Below, piece by piece: positions 14,084 through 22,400 of a DNA stretch of 23,189 nucleotides. The notes beneath the pieces are model-generated. The model worked only from the letters and a program-made list of their open reading frames with translations. It was not told the DNA's origin and ran no database searches. This stretch comes from Oligoflexales bacterium (GTDB taxonomy: Bacteria; Bdellovibrionota; Oligoflexia; Oligoflexales; Oligoflexaceae), in NCBI GenBank assembly GCA_015232735.1, contig JADFZC010000005.1, positions 1 to 23,189 of the forward strand. The letters are read 5' to 3'. The translations under genes were made by a program, and so were the position numbers. Each line of letters opens with the position of its first letter. Position 1 is the first letter of the stretch.

Positions 14084-14867
14084 CAGAAAGATCGACTATC
14101 TGAGAATTTCGGTCACCGACAGGTGCAACCTCAGGTGCCGCTACTGCATGCCGGAGGAGGGCGTTCTTCTTTTCAACAAAAAGGAGATCCTGACCTATGA
14201 GCAGATCCATGATTTCAGCAAGGTGGCTGCAGGTCTGGGCATAAGAAAAATAAGGATAACGGGCGGCGAACCTCTCATAAGAAAAAATATTACAGATTTG
14301 ATTGCAAAGCTGTCATCGATAAATGGCATAGAAGATCTCTCGATGACCACTAACGGAACGCTTCTTTGCCATATGGCCGGGAAGCTGAAAGATGCCGGAC
14401 TTAGGCGGATCAATATAAGTCTTGATACGATGGACAGGGAAAAATATTCTCACATTACTCGGGGCGGAGAGATTGAACATGCGATAAAGGGAATTGAATC
14501 ATCTGTCAAGGCAGGACTTGTGCCAATTAAAATAAATTGCGTAGTAAAAAACAACTCGCAGGAACAGGATGCTCTGTCTGTCAAAGATTTTGCGGAAAAA
14601 AATGGACTCCAAATAAGATTTATCAAAATGATGGATCTCGAAAAAGGCAGCTTTGGCAAGGTGGAGGGAGGGGGCGGAGGTGATTGCGCAAGATGCAACA
14701 GGCTCAGGCTTACCAGCAACGGTTTCCTGAAACCATGCCTGTTCAGTTCAATCAAGTACGATATCAGAAAAATCGGATATGAAAACGCGCTGAAGCAGGC
14801 AATAGACAACAAACCGGCATGTGGCATTGCTACAACGGGCGAATCCTTTTATAACATAGGTGGCTGA
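14067..14867 (+). CDS. moaA: GTP 3',8-cyclase MoaA, compact variant
   Basis: MoaA is the radical SAM enzyme that starts molybdenum-cofactor synthesis from GTP. The radical SAM cluster motif is Cys20-x3-Cys24-x2-Cys27 in DRCNLRCRYC. Also present are ITGGEPLIR (SAM-binding), the C-terminal cluster Cys207-x2-Cys210-x13-Cys224, the NRLRLT arginines that contact GTP, and the C-terminal double glycine (NIGG). At 266 aa it is about 60 residues short. The segment that normally links the barrel (after RFIKMMD, residue 190) to the second cluster is replaced by a short stretch ending in five glycines (201-205). All known catalytic motifs remain, so it may be active. I recall similar short forms in Desulfobacterota but cannot verify this. 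The start overlaps moeA by 17 bp. Confidence 0.88.
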   Translation: MLDRFDRKIDYLRISVTDRCNLRCRYCMPEEGVLLFNKKEILTYEQIHDFSKVAAGLGIRKIRITGGEPLIRKNITDLIAKLSSINGIEDLSMTTNGTLLCHMAGKLKDAGLRRINISLDTMDREKYSHITRGGEIEHAIKGIESSVKAGLVPIKINCVVKNNSQEQDALSVKDFAEKNGLQIRFIKMMDLEKGSFGKVEGGGGGDCARCNRLRLTSNGFLKPCLFSSIKYDIRKIGYENALKQAIDNKPACGIATTGESFYNIGG

Positions 14868-14936
14868 GCCTGAAAAATATGTAAACCCGGCCCTGAAGGA
14901 CGAGGTTTCCTTTAATTTGATAAAAAAGGATATCTT

Positions 14937-15623
14937 ATGAATATTGAAATTGGAATATCACCATCCCTGAGGGATTCAGACATAACCATATCCCTCATTT
15001 GGGCCGATGGAATTACAGCGTCTTCCTATTCTGAGGGAAAATCACCGGTTTTTTTCGAGAAGGCACTTTCTGAACTGAGAAATGACGGATTTGGTACCTG
15101 GGACCAGGCTATAAGGGAACGTGTGAGAAAAATGCTTCGGTATGGCAAGTATAAACCATCGGGAAGGAGCAAGCCGGCAAGTGAATTTCTTCTTAACGCG
15201 GCGCAGGAAAACAGGCTTGCACCCATATCCCCCCCTGTCGATGTCAATAATATCGTGAGTCTTTCAACGGGCCTGCCCGGCAGCATATTCGATGCTGATA
15301 AAACCGGTGACAGGCTCCTTCTGCGAAGAGGTGAAAAGGGTGAGTCGTATGTGTTTAACGGATCAGGCCAGTCAATAGACCTCGAAGATCTGCTTCTGGT
15401 GTGCAGGAAAGACGACCAGGGTGAATGGAGGCCGTGCGGCAATCCGGTAAAGGACTCCATGGAAACAAAAATATCCGACTTGACGCGAAAAGTTGTGGGG
15501 ATACTTTATATTCCGAAGGCTCTGTCAGAGGAGAATATTGTTTCCGGTTCAATTCTCTACTCTTCACTTTTAAAGGAGCATTGTGGCGCCTATGACAGCG
15601 GATACCGGGTAATAAGTTGTTGA
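14937..15623 (+). CDS. Solo B3/B4-domain protein (COG3382-like)
   Basis: The 228-aa protein is made mostly of a B3/B4 domain, the fold that edits mischarged tRNA in the beta subunit of phenylalanyl-tRNA synthetase. The hallmark core is DVNNIVSLSTGLPGSIFDAD (about residues 101-120), followed by LLLRRGEKGESYVFNGSG and a C-terminal TKISDLTRKVVGILY. Free-standing members (COG3382) are thought to edit tRNA in trans or bind related ligands, but function is unproven. AAGGA lies 6 nt before the ATG. It follows moaA by 69 bp without a clear terminator, so it may be in the same transcript, although no link to molybdopterin is known. Confidence 0.8.
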   Translation: MNIEIGISPSLRDSDITISLIWADGITASSYSEGKSPVFFEKALSELRNDGFGTWDQAIRERVRKMLRYGKYKPSGRSKPASEFLLNAAQENRLAPISPPVDVNNIVSLSTGLPGSIFDADKTGDRLLLRRGEKGESYVFNGSGQSIDLEDLLLVCRKDDQGEWRPCGNPVKDSMETKISDLTRKVVGILYIPKALSEENIVSGSILYSSLLKEHCGAYDSGYRVISC

Positions 15624-15763
15624 TGCCAACCAAAAAAGATTAGGCAGTGATATTAGTTTTTATTTTATGTTGATATTAATAAAAAAAATTAATTAATTAT
15701 TAGGTTTGATTGGATTATTAACAAGGGTTGTGTTATTTGGATTTAATGATTGCAGGTACTTGC

Positions 15764-15796
15764 GCCGTCAACCTGAGCGAAGCGAAGGATTACGGC
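15764..15796. repeat. Short imperfect hairpin with GAGCGAAGCGA
   Basis: GCCGT (15764-15768) pairs with ACGGC (15792-15796), with an inner CCT/AGG pair around GAGCGAAGCGA. The same 11-mer occurs after the kinase gene near 9880-9900. This looks like a dispersed short repeat. The rest of the 411-bp spacer 15624-16034 is very AT-rich and contains only the htpX control region. Confidence 0.35.
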
Positions 15797-15906
15797 TTAG
15801 TTCCTTAGTCAAATGATACACCCTTGATCATTACATGCTTTGTTATCTGAATGTGGTATAAAAATGTTAAAAATAACAGTAAAATATGTTATAAATGTAT
15901 ATTGTA

Positions 15907-15928
15907 ATTTTCAGATTGCTCTGAAAAT
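15907..15928. promoter_or_regulatory. Perfect 9-bp inverted repeat upstream of htpX, candidate operator
   Basis: ATTTTCAGA (15907-15915) and TCTGAAAAT (15920-15928) are perfect complements separated by TTGC. The site ends 30 bp before the putative -35 of htpX. Its 22-bp size suits a dimeric regulator. No regulator is identified. Confidence 0.4.
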
Positions 15929-15958
15929 GTACACCAATTTTAAAATCTCAGAGATAAT

Positions 15959-15986
15959 TTGACAATTTTCTGCGTGATCTTAAATT
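15959..15986 (+). promoter_or_regulatory. Candidate sigma-70 promoter of htpX
   Basis: A consensus TTGACA (15959-15964) and TAAATT (15981-15986) are separated by 16 nt, about 50 bp before the htpX ATG. It does not resemble a sigma-32 promoter. Confidence 0.45.
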
Positions 15987-16034
15987 ATTCTTTGTGATTT
16001 TTGAGGGAGCTAATTTAAAACTGTGAGGTAAAAC

Positions 16035-16946
16035 ATGTTTAAAAGATTTTTCCTGTTTGCTTTGGTTAACCTGGCCATTATTGTAATGGTTTCGATTATC
16101 CTGAACGTGCTTGGGATCAGACCCTATCTTACCGCCTATGGGATTAACTATTCTTCTCTGATGGCCTTTTGCCTTGTCTGGGGCATGGTCGGCTCTTTTA
16201 TCTCCCTTCTTTTATCCAAACAGATGGCAATATGGATGATGGGCGTTGAGATCATAGATCCCAGGTCAGTGGGGCATTATCAAAACCTGGTTTTAAGGGT
16301 ACATAACCTTGCAAGGTCGGCGGGACTATCAAAAATGCCGGATGTGGGGATTTACCCGGGGATGGAACTGAACGCATTTGCTACAGGGCCAAGCAGGAAC
16401 AACTCCCTTGTTGCAGTTTCCCAGGGGCTTCTGAACAGAATGAACGATGAGGAAATCGATGGTGTTCTGGGGCATGAAATAGGACATATTGCAAACGGCG
16501 ATATGGTCACCATGACCCTGATACAGGGTGTTGTAAACGCATTTGTCATGTTTTTTGCAAGGATCGCGGCTTTTGCAGTCGGCCAGATTCTAAGAGGCGA
16601 CGACGACGAAAGAGGTGGCGTTGGAATGAGCGGTTTCGCCTATATGATCACGGTCTTCCTGTTTGAAATCATATTTGGAATTCTTGGTTCCATGGTTACG
16701 GCGTGGTTCTCAAGGATAAGAGAGTTCAGGGCGGATGTCGATGGAGCAAGATATGCCGGAAGAGGCAACATGATAAAGGCTCTTGAGCGACTTAACAGGG
16801 AAACACTTGAAATTTCCGACAACAGAGGGGCAGCGCTTCAAGCGCTAAAAATATCAGGACAAAGATCAAAGTTCCTGCAGCTTCTGTCCACTCACCCGCC
16901 GCTGGAGGTCAGGATTGACGCACTTAGAAAAATGAGAACCGCCTGA
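16035..16946 (+). CDS. htpX: Membrane zinc metalloprotease HtpX
   Basis: HtpX is an M48 family inner-membrane protease that degrades damaged membrane proteins. The 303-aa product has two N-terminal membrane segments (about 5-27 and 38-60), the zinc motif HEIGH (147-151) and the third ligand Glu230 in REFRAD, followed by two more hydrophobic stretches (about 163-185 and 200-224). The acidic patch DDDE (189-192) and the C-terminal THPPLEVRIDAL signature are usual for HtpX. GAGG lies 6 nt before the ATG. It seems to be transcribed alone from the upstream promoter, with a 191-bp spacer after it. Confidence 0.95.
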   Translation: MFKRFFLFALVNLAIIVMVSIILNVLGIRPYLTAYGINYSSLMAFCLVWGMVGSFISLLLSKQMAIWMMGVEIIDPRSVGHYQNLVLRVHNLARSAGLSKMPDVGIYPGMELNAFATGPSRNNSLVAVSQGLLNRMNDEEIDGVLGHEIGHIANGDMVTMTLIQGVVNAFVMFFARIAAFAVGQILRGDDDERGGVGMSGFAYMITVFLFEIIFGILGSMVTAWFSRIREFRADVDGARYAGRGNMIKALERLNRETLEISDNRGAALQALKISGQRSKFLQLLSTHPPLEVRIDALRKMRTA

Positions 16947-16958
16947 TCGTGTTTAAAC

Positions 16959-16981
16959 CTCGGCTTAAATACACAGCCGAG
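16959..16981 (+). terminator. Hairpin after htpX, weak terminator candidate
   Basis: CTCGGCT (16959-16965) and AGCCGAG (16975-16981) form a perfect 7-bp stem 12 bp after the htpX stop. No T-run follows, so intrinsic termination is uncertain. Confidence 0.35.
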
Positions 16982-17058
16982 TGTCACTGTTTGACGTAAG
17001 CATACGTTGAAATGACAAGCCCATCTTTACTGAAATAAAAAAAGCTTTCATTAATGAT

Positions 17059-17086
17059 TTGATAATAATAAAATTTCTTATATAAA
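17059..17086 (+). promoter_or_regulatory. Candidate promoter for the 260-aa gene and cinA
   Basis: TTGATA (17059-17064) and TATAAA (17081-17086) are separated by 16 nt, about 50 bp before the next gene. It is a fair sigma-70 match in AT-rich DNA. Confidence 0.42.
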
Positions 17087-17137
17087 GGAGCCTTGTAGAG
17101 TCATAGGTAACGAACAATAAAGAAGGAGAACGGATCA

Positions 17138-17920
17138 ATGAAAAAAAGCGGCCTGCTGCAACATCAAACCTCTGCTTTATTATGCTCACTTATCTCCTGC
17201 GGGGTTTTTTACCACAAATTCAGAGCCACAGATGTGATGTTCTGGTATGAATTTTTTTCTGATGCTCTTCAGTTAAAGGAACAGGGAAAAGAAGTTGAGA
17301 TTCACGCGATGCAGGTAAACCGTATCATCGAAAAGCTTGAACAGGAAAAAGTAGCGCAAGTAACAAAAAAAGACAGTAAAAAGTCTTTTACCATCCTGCC
17401 TGCCGGAATTCTTTCCCTGCTGAAGATCCTGTTGCCGTATGACAGACTGATTCATGTCGATGAAGCTTTGATGATCCAATATTTCCTTACAATCTTGAAA
17501 CACAGGTTTATTGACCATTTCAAGAAATCAACAATACCTGAAAGCGAATACATGGAAGTGTTTCAACCACACAAGGTCTATGACATCCAGATCAGTTTTC
17601 TCGACAAGGTGATAGCTGACACAAAGGCAAGAATAAGAGAGTCGCAGAAACTTCAGGCTTTCCTTTGTGAAGAGCAGAACAAAGGAAAACATTTCGATGA
17701 AATCATAAAGACAATGCCTTCAGAGTTCAGTTACAGACTGTCATATAGAAAGCCTTACAGGGAATGGCTCTCAGAACTGCCCCCGGACATCAGGGACCTG
17801 GAAATCAATCATACCGCAAAAAACAGGAAAAACGATTATTACGAGAAACGGCTTGATTCTCAAATTGCCGAAAAAAACATATATCTGGAATTGATATCAA
17901 AAAGCCAGAAAGAATCTTGA
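17138..17920 (+). CDS. Uncharacterised 260-aa protein with possible winged-helix N-terminus
   Basis: I do not recognise this family. The start is well supported by AAGGAG 8 nt before the ATG. The first 100 residues alternate helices with a charged loop (VNRIIEKLEQEKVAQVTKKD, KKSFTILPAGILSLLKIL), a pattern compatible with a winged-helix fold, but this is a guess. The middle and C-terminal parts are highly charged and helical (DKVIADTKARIRESQKLQAF, YYEKRLDSQIAEKN), probably coiled coil. There is no convincing signal peptide or membrane anchor; the early hydrophobic stretch (TSALLCSLISCGVFY) is short. The gene lies between htpX and cinA and ends 19 bp before cinA, so the two probably share a transcript. 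A DNA-binding or scaffold role is possible. Confidence 0.75.
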   Translation: MKKSGLLQHQTSALLCSLISCGVFYHKFRATDVMFWYEFFSDALQLKEQGKEVEIHAMQVNRIIEKLEQEKVAQVTKKDSKKSFTILPAGILSLLKILLPYDRLIHVDEALMIQYFLTILKHRFIDHFKKSTIPESEYMEVFQPHKVYDIQISFLDKVIADTKARIRESQKLQAFLCEEQNKGKHFDEIIKTMPSEFSYRLSYRKPYREWLSELPPDIRDLEINHTAKNRKNDYYEKRLDSQIAEKNIYLELISKSQKES

Positions 17921-17939
17921 ATCCGGATGGAAATCCTTT

Positions 17940-19202
17940 ATGAATGCTGAAGTTATCGCTGTTGGAACAGAGCTTTTGATGGGCCAGATAGCCAATACAA
18001 ATGCTCAGTACATCTCAAAAAAAATACAGGAAACCGGGATAAATGTCTTTCACCACTCCGTCGTTGGCGACAACAGAAAAAGGTTGCATGATCTGCTTGC
18101 AGCTGCCTTTCAAAGGTCCGATCTTGTTATTCTGACCGGTGGACTTGGACCTACACAGGATGATCTTACAAAAGAGAGCGTCGCCGAATATTTTGGCCTA
18201 AAGCTTGTGCTTCACGAAGACATACTTCAAAGAATAATTGCTTTTTTTGAAAAAATCGGTCGCCGCATGACGGAAAACAACGCAAAACAGGCATACTTTC
18301 CGGAAGGCTGCATTGTCCTCGGCAATGAATTTGGCACAGCGCCAGGCTGTATTGTTGAGAATTCCGGTAAGACAGCCGTTCTTCTTCCAGGTCCTCCGAG
18401 GGAAATGTGCCCCATTTTCGATAATTCGGTGATACCTTTTCTAAAGAACAAATCAGACCATAAATTTGTGTCGAAATACCTTAAGATTTTCGGAATAGGT
18501 GAATCGGCGCTGGAAACAGAGTTAATCGATCTGATCAAAAATCAGACAAATCCCACCATTGCCACTTATGCCGGTAATTATGAGGTTACTCTGAGAGTCA
18601 CAGCCCGGGCGGCGTCGGAAGAAGAGGCCGAGGCGCTAATAAAGCCGGTCATCGAACAGATAGACAATAAAATTGGAAGGTTTATCTATTCAAAAGAAAA
18701 CAAGTCAATAGAAGAAACCATAGCGCATCTTCTAATCCGGAATAATATAACCCTTTCGATAGCGGAATCCTGCACAGGAGGCCTGATAGCGTCAAAACTC
18801 ACAAATGTTCCAGGAATATCCGCGGTATTTGACAGAGCGATAGTCTCGTACAGCAACAGGTCAAAGATTGAAAACCTGAATGTCAGGCAGGAGACCATAG
18901 AAAAGCATGGCGCTGTAAGCGAAGAAACCGCCATTGAGATGGCCAGCGGCATACTTTCCATCTCTGGGACATCCATAGGGCTTTCAATTACCGGCATAGC
19001 CGGTCCTGAAGGAGGCAGCATGGAAAAACCTGTCGGACTCGTATACATCGCTGTCACAGATGGAGAAAAATGCGAGTGCAAAAAACTGACGCTTTCAGGC
19101 GACCGGGACAGGATTAGAAACCTGTCGACGATGCAGGCATTTTATATGCTGTGGAAGTTCATCAGAAGCCGTTTCGTATCACCTGAAGCCGACCGGGAGT
19201 GA
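17940..19202 (+). CDS. cinA: CinA family protein with nicotinamide-nucleotide amidase domain
   Basis: The 420-aa protein has the full CinA layout. An N-terminal MoCF-like domain (about 1-170; GTELLMGQIANTNA, TGGLGPTQDD) acts as ADP-ribose or related pyrophosphatase in studied homologues. A middle region and a C-terminal PncC domain (about 260-410) follow. The PncC domain deamidates NMN and carries AESCTGG with Ser277, GAVSEETA and TGIAGPEGG. It therefore functions in pyridine-nucleotide recycling or repair; the competence name is historical. The ATG has only a weak GGA upstream, and the gene starts 19 bp after the preceding one, suggesting translational coupling. It converges on the RND pump gene across a 236-bp repeat-filled spacer. 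Confidence 0.94.
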   Translation: MNAEVIAVGTELLMGQIANTNAQYISKKIQETGINVFHHSVVGDNRKRLHDLLAAAFQRSDLVILTGGLGPTQDDLTKESVAEYFGLKLVLHEDILQRIIAFFEKIGRRMTENNAKQAYFPEGCIVLGNEFGTAPGCIVENSGKTAVLLPGPPREMCPIFDNSVIPFLKNKSDHKFVSKYLKIFGIGESALETELIDLIKNQTNPTIATYAGNYEVTLRVTARAASEEEAEALIKPVIEQIDNKIGRFIYSKENKSIEETIAHLLIRNNITLSIAESCTGGLIASKLTNVPGISAVFDRAIVSYSNRSKIENLNVRQETIEKHGAVSEETAIEMASGILSISGTSIGLSITGIAGPEGGSMEKPVGLVYIAVTDGEKCECKKLTLSGDRDRIRNLSTMQAFYMLWKFIRSRFVSPEADRE

Positions 19203-19291
19203 GCACACGGCGAAATTTTTTTAAGCAAACCCGGTTTTTCTCGCACGTGCGGTCAGAAATTGTACGTTTAACGGCGAATACCCCGAAGCTA

Positions 19292-19412
19292 GACCCTAGC
19301 CGAAAAGGTCTGACTCTTCGTTAATCGTCGTCGGACGATCCTCATTTACCAGCATGTAAACGTAGGTCGTCCTCCTCCTCGCGCCTTGATTCAGACCTTT
19401 TCGGCTAGGGTC
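19292..19412. repeat. Palindromic element between cinA and the RND gene
   Basis: The arms at 19292-19313 and 19391-19412 are perfect 22-bp inverted repeats (GACCCTAGCC at the left end). The centre holds a 40-nt hairpin (19333-19372) that aligns base for base in length with the one in the 7252-7561 element, including compensatory changes. On the minus strand it is preceded by CAAGGCGCGAGGAG (19388-19375). To the right, minus-strand AGAAGCTGTCTC (19440-19429) resembles the end of the other element and touches the RND stop codon. A 10-bp palindrome CGCACGTGCG lies at 19242-19251. The spacer sits between convergent genes, so the hairpin may also end transcription from both sides. Confidence 0.72.
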
Positions 19413-19438
19413 AAGCGAACGGAGTTTTGAGACAGCTT

Positions 19439-22400
19439 CTACTGGACCTCAAAAAGTCTTCTGGCAACCGTAAGGAAAAAAACCCTGAATCTCTCCACAT
19501 ACGAATATACGGCTGGAACCACAAGAAGGGTCAGGAAAGTTGAACTTATGACTCCTCCTATGACTGCTATGCCCATCCCTGACCTTTGCGACGATACTTC
19601 GCTCAGTCCTATGGCGACAGGAAGCATTCCTGTTATGAGCGCAATACTTGTCATAAGTATCGGCCTGAGTCTGACACGTCCGGCCTCAATGATTGCATCA
19701 CTGCGCGGCATATCCCTGCTTACGAGAAAATTGGCATGGTCAACAAGGAGTATGGAATTCTTTGTAGAAAGTCCAATCAGCATGACGCATCCTATCATCG
19801 ACATTATATCCATGCCGTTTGACGTGAGATAAAGTGCCACCACCGCGCCGGATATTGCCAGTGGAAATACCAGCATTATTGTTAACGGCGTAATGAATGA
19901 CTCATACAGACTGGCAAGAACAAGGTAAATCAAAACTATGCCTAGTAGCCCTGCAAGAACTATCCCTTCAACCATATTTTTATATTCATCAGTCTCCCCG
20001 ATAAATGAATATTGAACATCATCGACAAGTTTAACTTTTCCCGACGAAAAAAGCTCCTCGGCATCCTTTTTGGCCTGGCTCAGGCCAGCTCCCGATACGG
20101 CAACGTCCGCCGTGATCTGGACATAACGGCGGCGGTCAAGCCGGTCAATCGTGGCTGGCCCCTCCTTTTTCTGCGGCCTGGCTATATCAGAAAGTTTCAC
20201 CAGCGACATATTGATATTCGGAATATGTATGTTGCTAAAACTGGCCGCTAGATCCCTTTGCTCCTCCTTCAGCCTTACCCGGATGTCGTAATTGTTTCCC
20301 TTATCCTTCAAAACCGCTGGGACAGCGCCCTCAACAAGGGACCTGATCTCTCCGCCGACAATAGCGCTTGAAATCCCGAACTCCTGCGCTTTCCGGTTAT
20401 TCAGTATTATCTGCAGCTCGGGTTTCCCGCTCCTGTAACTTGTATCAACATCCCTTAAATTCGGATTTTTGCCGAGTTCCTCCTTGACCTTCTCTCCCAT
20501 GGCTGCGATCGTTTTCAAGTCGGAACCTGAAATGTTGAGGATAAATGGTCTTCCTCTTCCCGCCATGTTTATAGCTTCATCGACCTTCGGATTCAGGTGG
20601 GAAAAGCGTTTGAGTTCTCCTCTCAGGATTTCCTTGAACTGGCTTGTGTTTACACTTCTTTCCTTTCTTGGAACAAGCTGAACGTATATGCTGGCAACAT
20701 TTGAATCGGAGGTACCGCTCCCAATAGTTGTAACGGTGGAAAGAACCTCCTTGTGGGACTTCAACATTTTTTCAACACCGAATGTCATTTCAGTCATATG
20801 CACAAGCGTTGTTCCAGCCCTGGAATCAAGATTGACCACGAATTCCCCAAGGTCGGCGTTTGTCATGAAGTTTTTGGGAATTTTTTCATATGCCTTGAAA
20901 CTCAGGAACATGGCCGCGGCGGTTGCCAGAATTATTGAGATTGGAAACCTGACGATAACTCCAAGGAGTTTTCCATACCATTCTGAAAGCAGATCCTGGA
21001 ATTTTTCAAACGAATAGAGCAGGGGATGCAGCGTGTATTTGTAGATGATTCCATGTTTTCTATAACTTTTAATCCCTCCAAGGTAAGCCGAAAGCATGGG
21101 CCCCATGGTCAGGGAATCCAAAAGGCTTATCAGCATGGCAAAACAGATTGTAAGTCCAAATTCACGTAGAAACCGTCCTATTATCCCTTTGATAAAAGCC
21201 ACGGGGCCGAATACCGCCATAATGCATAAAGTCGTCGCCACCACGGCAAGAGCGACCTCTTTTGCCCCCTGGCTTGCAGCCTCTGAAGGCGACTTTCCCA
21301 TTCCCATATGCCGAAAGATATTTTCCCTGACCACAATAGCGTCATCTATGAGAAGACCTACCGCCAGACTTAGTGCAAGAAGAGTCGTTACGTTTATGGT
21401 AAATCCCGCCACTGATACAAGTATAAAAGCGCCTAAAAGTGAATTCGGAAGGGCTATTCCTGTGATAAACGTCGACCTGAGATTTCCAAGGAACAGATAC
21501 ACTACAACTATGGTAAGAATTATCCCCAGGACAATAGCTTCCTTTACATCGTCCACATTCATTTTAATAGGCTTTGCGCCATCCCTCACTATTTTCATTG
21601 ACGGATGGCCCTTCATGCCTGAAATCTCCAGGTTCAATTTGTCAACCACATTCTTTACTCCGTCAAATACGGACACGGTGTTTGCCCCTGACTGACGATA
21701 GACAAAAAGGAAAACCGCAGGTTTGCCGTCAATGAAAGATCTGGATTTTTCATCGGCAAGGGAATCCTTGACCTTGGCTACATCCTTGACAGCAACGGGA
21801 ACATCATTTCCCATGAAGCTTATTATCGTTGATTCTATGTCCCTGACTGATTGATATTCGGAAATAGAGCGTATTACTGTCTCGCTCTCCCTTCCCACGA
21901 CCTTGCCGGCTGGAATGTTTTTTCCGCTGGCCGCGATCCTGGCGATAACAGTGCTTGCGGCCATCTCATAGTTTTTAAGCTTGTTCTGGTCCAGGTTTAC
22001 GTGAATTTCCCTTTTTCTTGATCCAAATACCTCTACAAGACCAACCTCTTTTACCTGTTCGATACGGTTTTTCAACTTGTCATGCACAAGATCGTACAAC
22101 TCGGCATCCGAAAGTTCAGCCAAGACTCCTATAACGGCTATCGGCAGATCACTTGGATCGACATTCTTGAGGATTGGCTCTTTTATTTCCGAAGGAAGCA
22201 GGTTTCGAATCAGCGCTATCCTGTCCCGTACCTGCTGGGTCGCGTATTTGATATCCATTTCAAGAACAAATTCAACGACAACGATGCTTACGCTCTCTTT
22301 TGACGAGGACATGATGCTCTTGACACCCGACAGGGTGGATATCTCCTCCTCCATGATTTTCGATACCTGGGTTTCAACCTCTTCAGGTCCAGCCCCGGGA

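Noticed and set aside
21096..21695. Plus-strand 199-codon frame inside the RND gene
   Set aside because: It is antisense to well-conserved RND sequence and has low-complexity composition.
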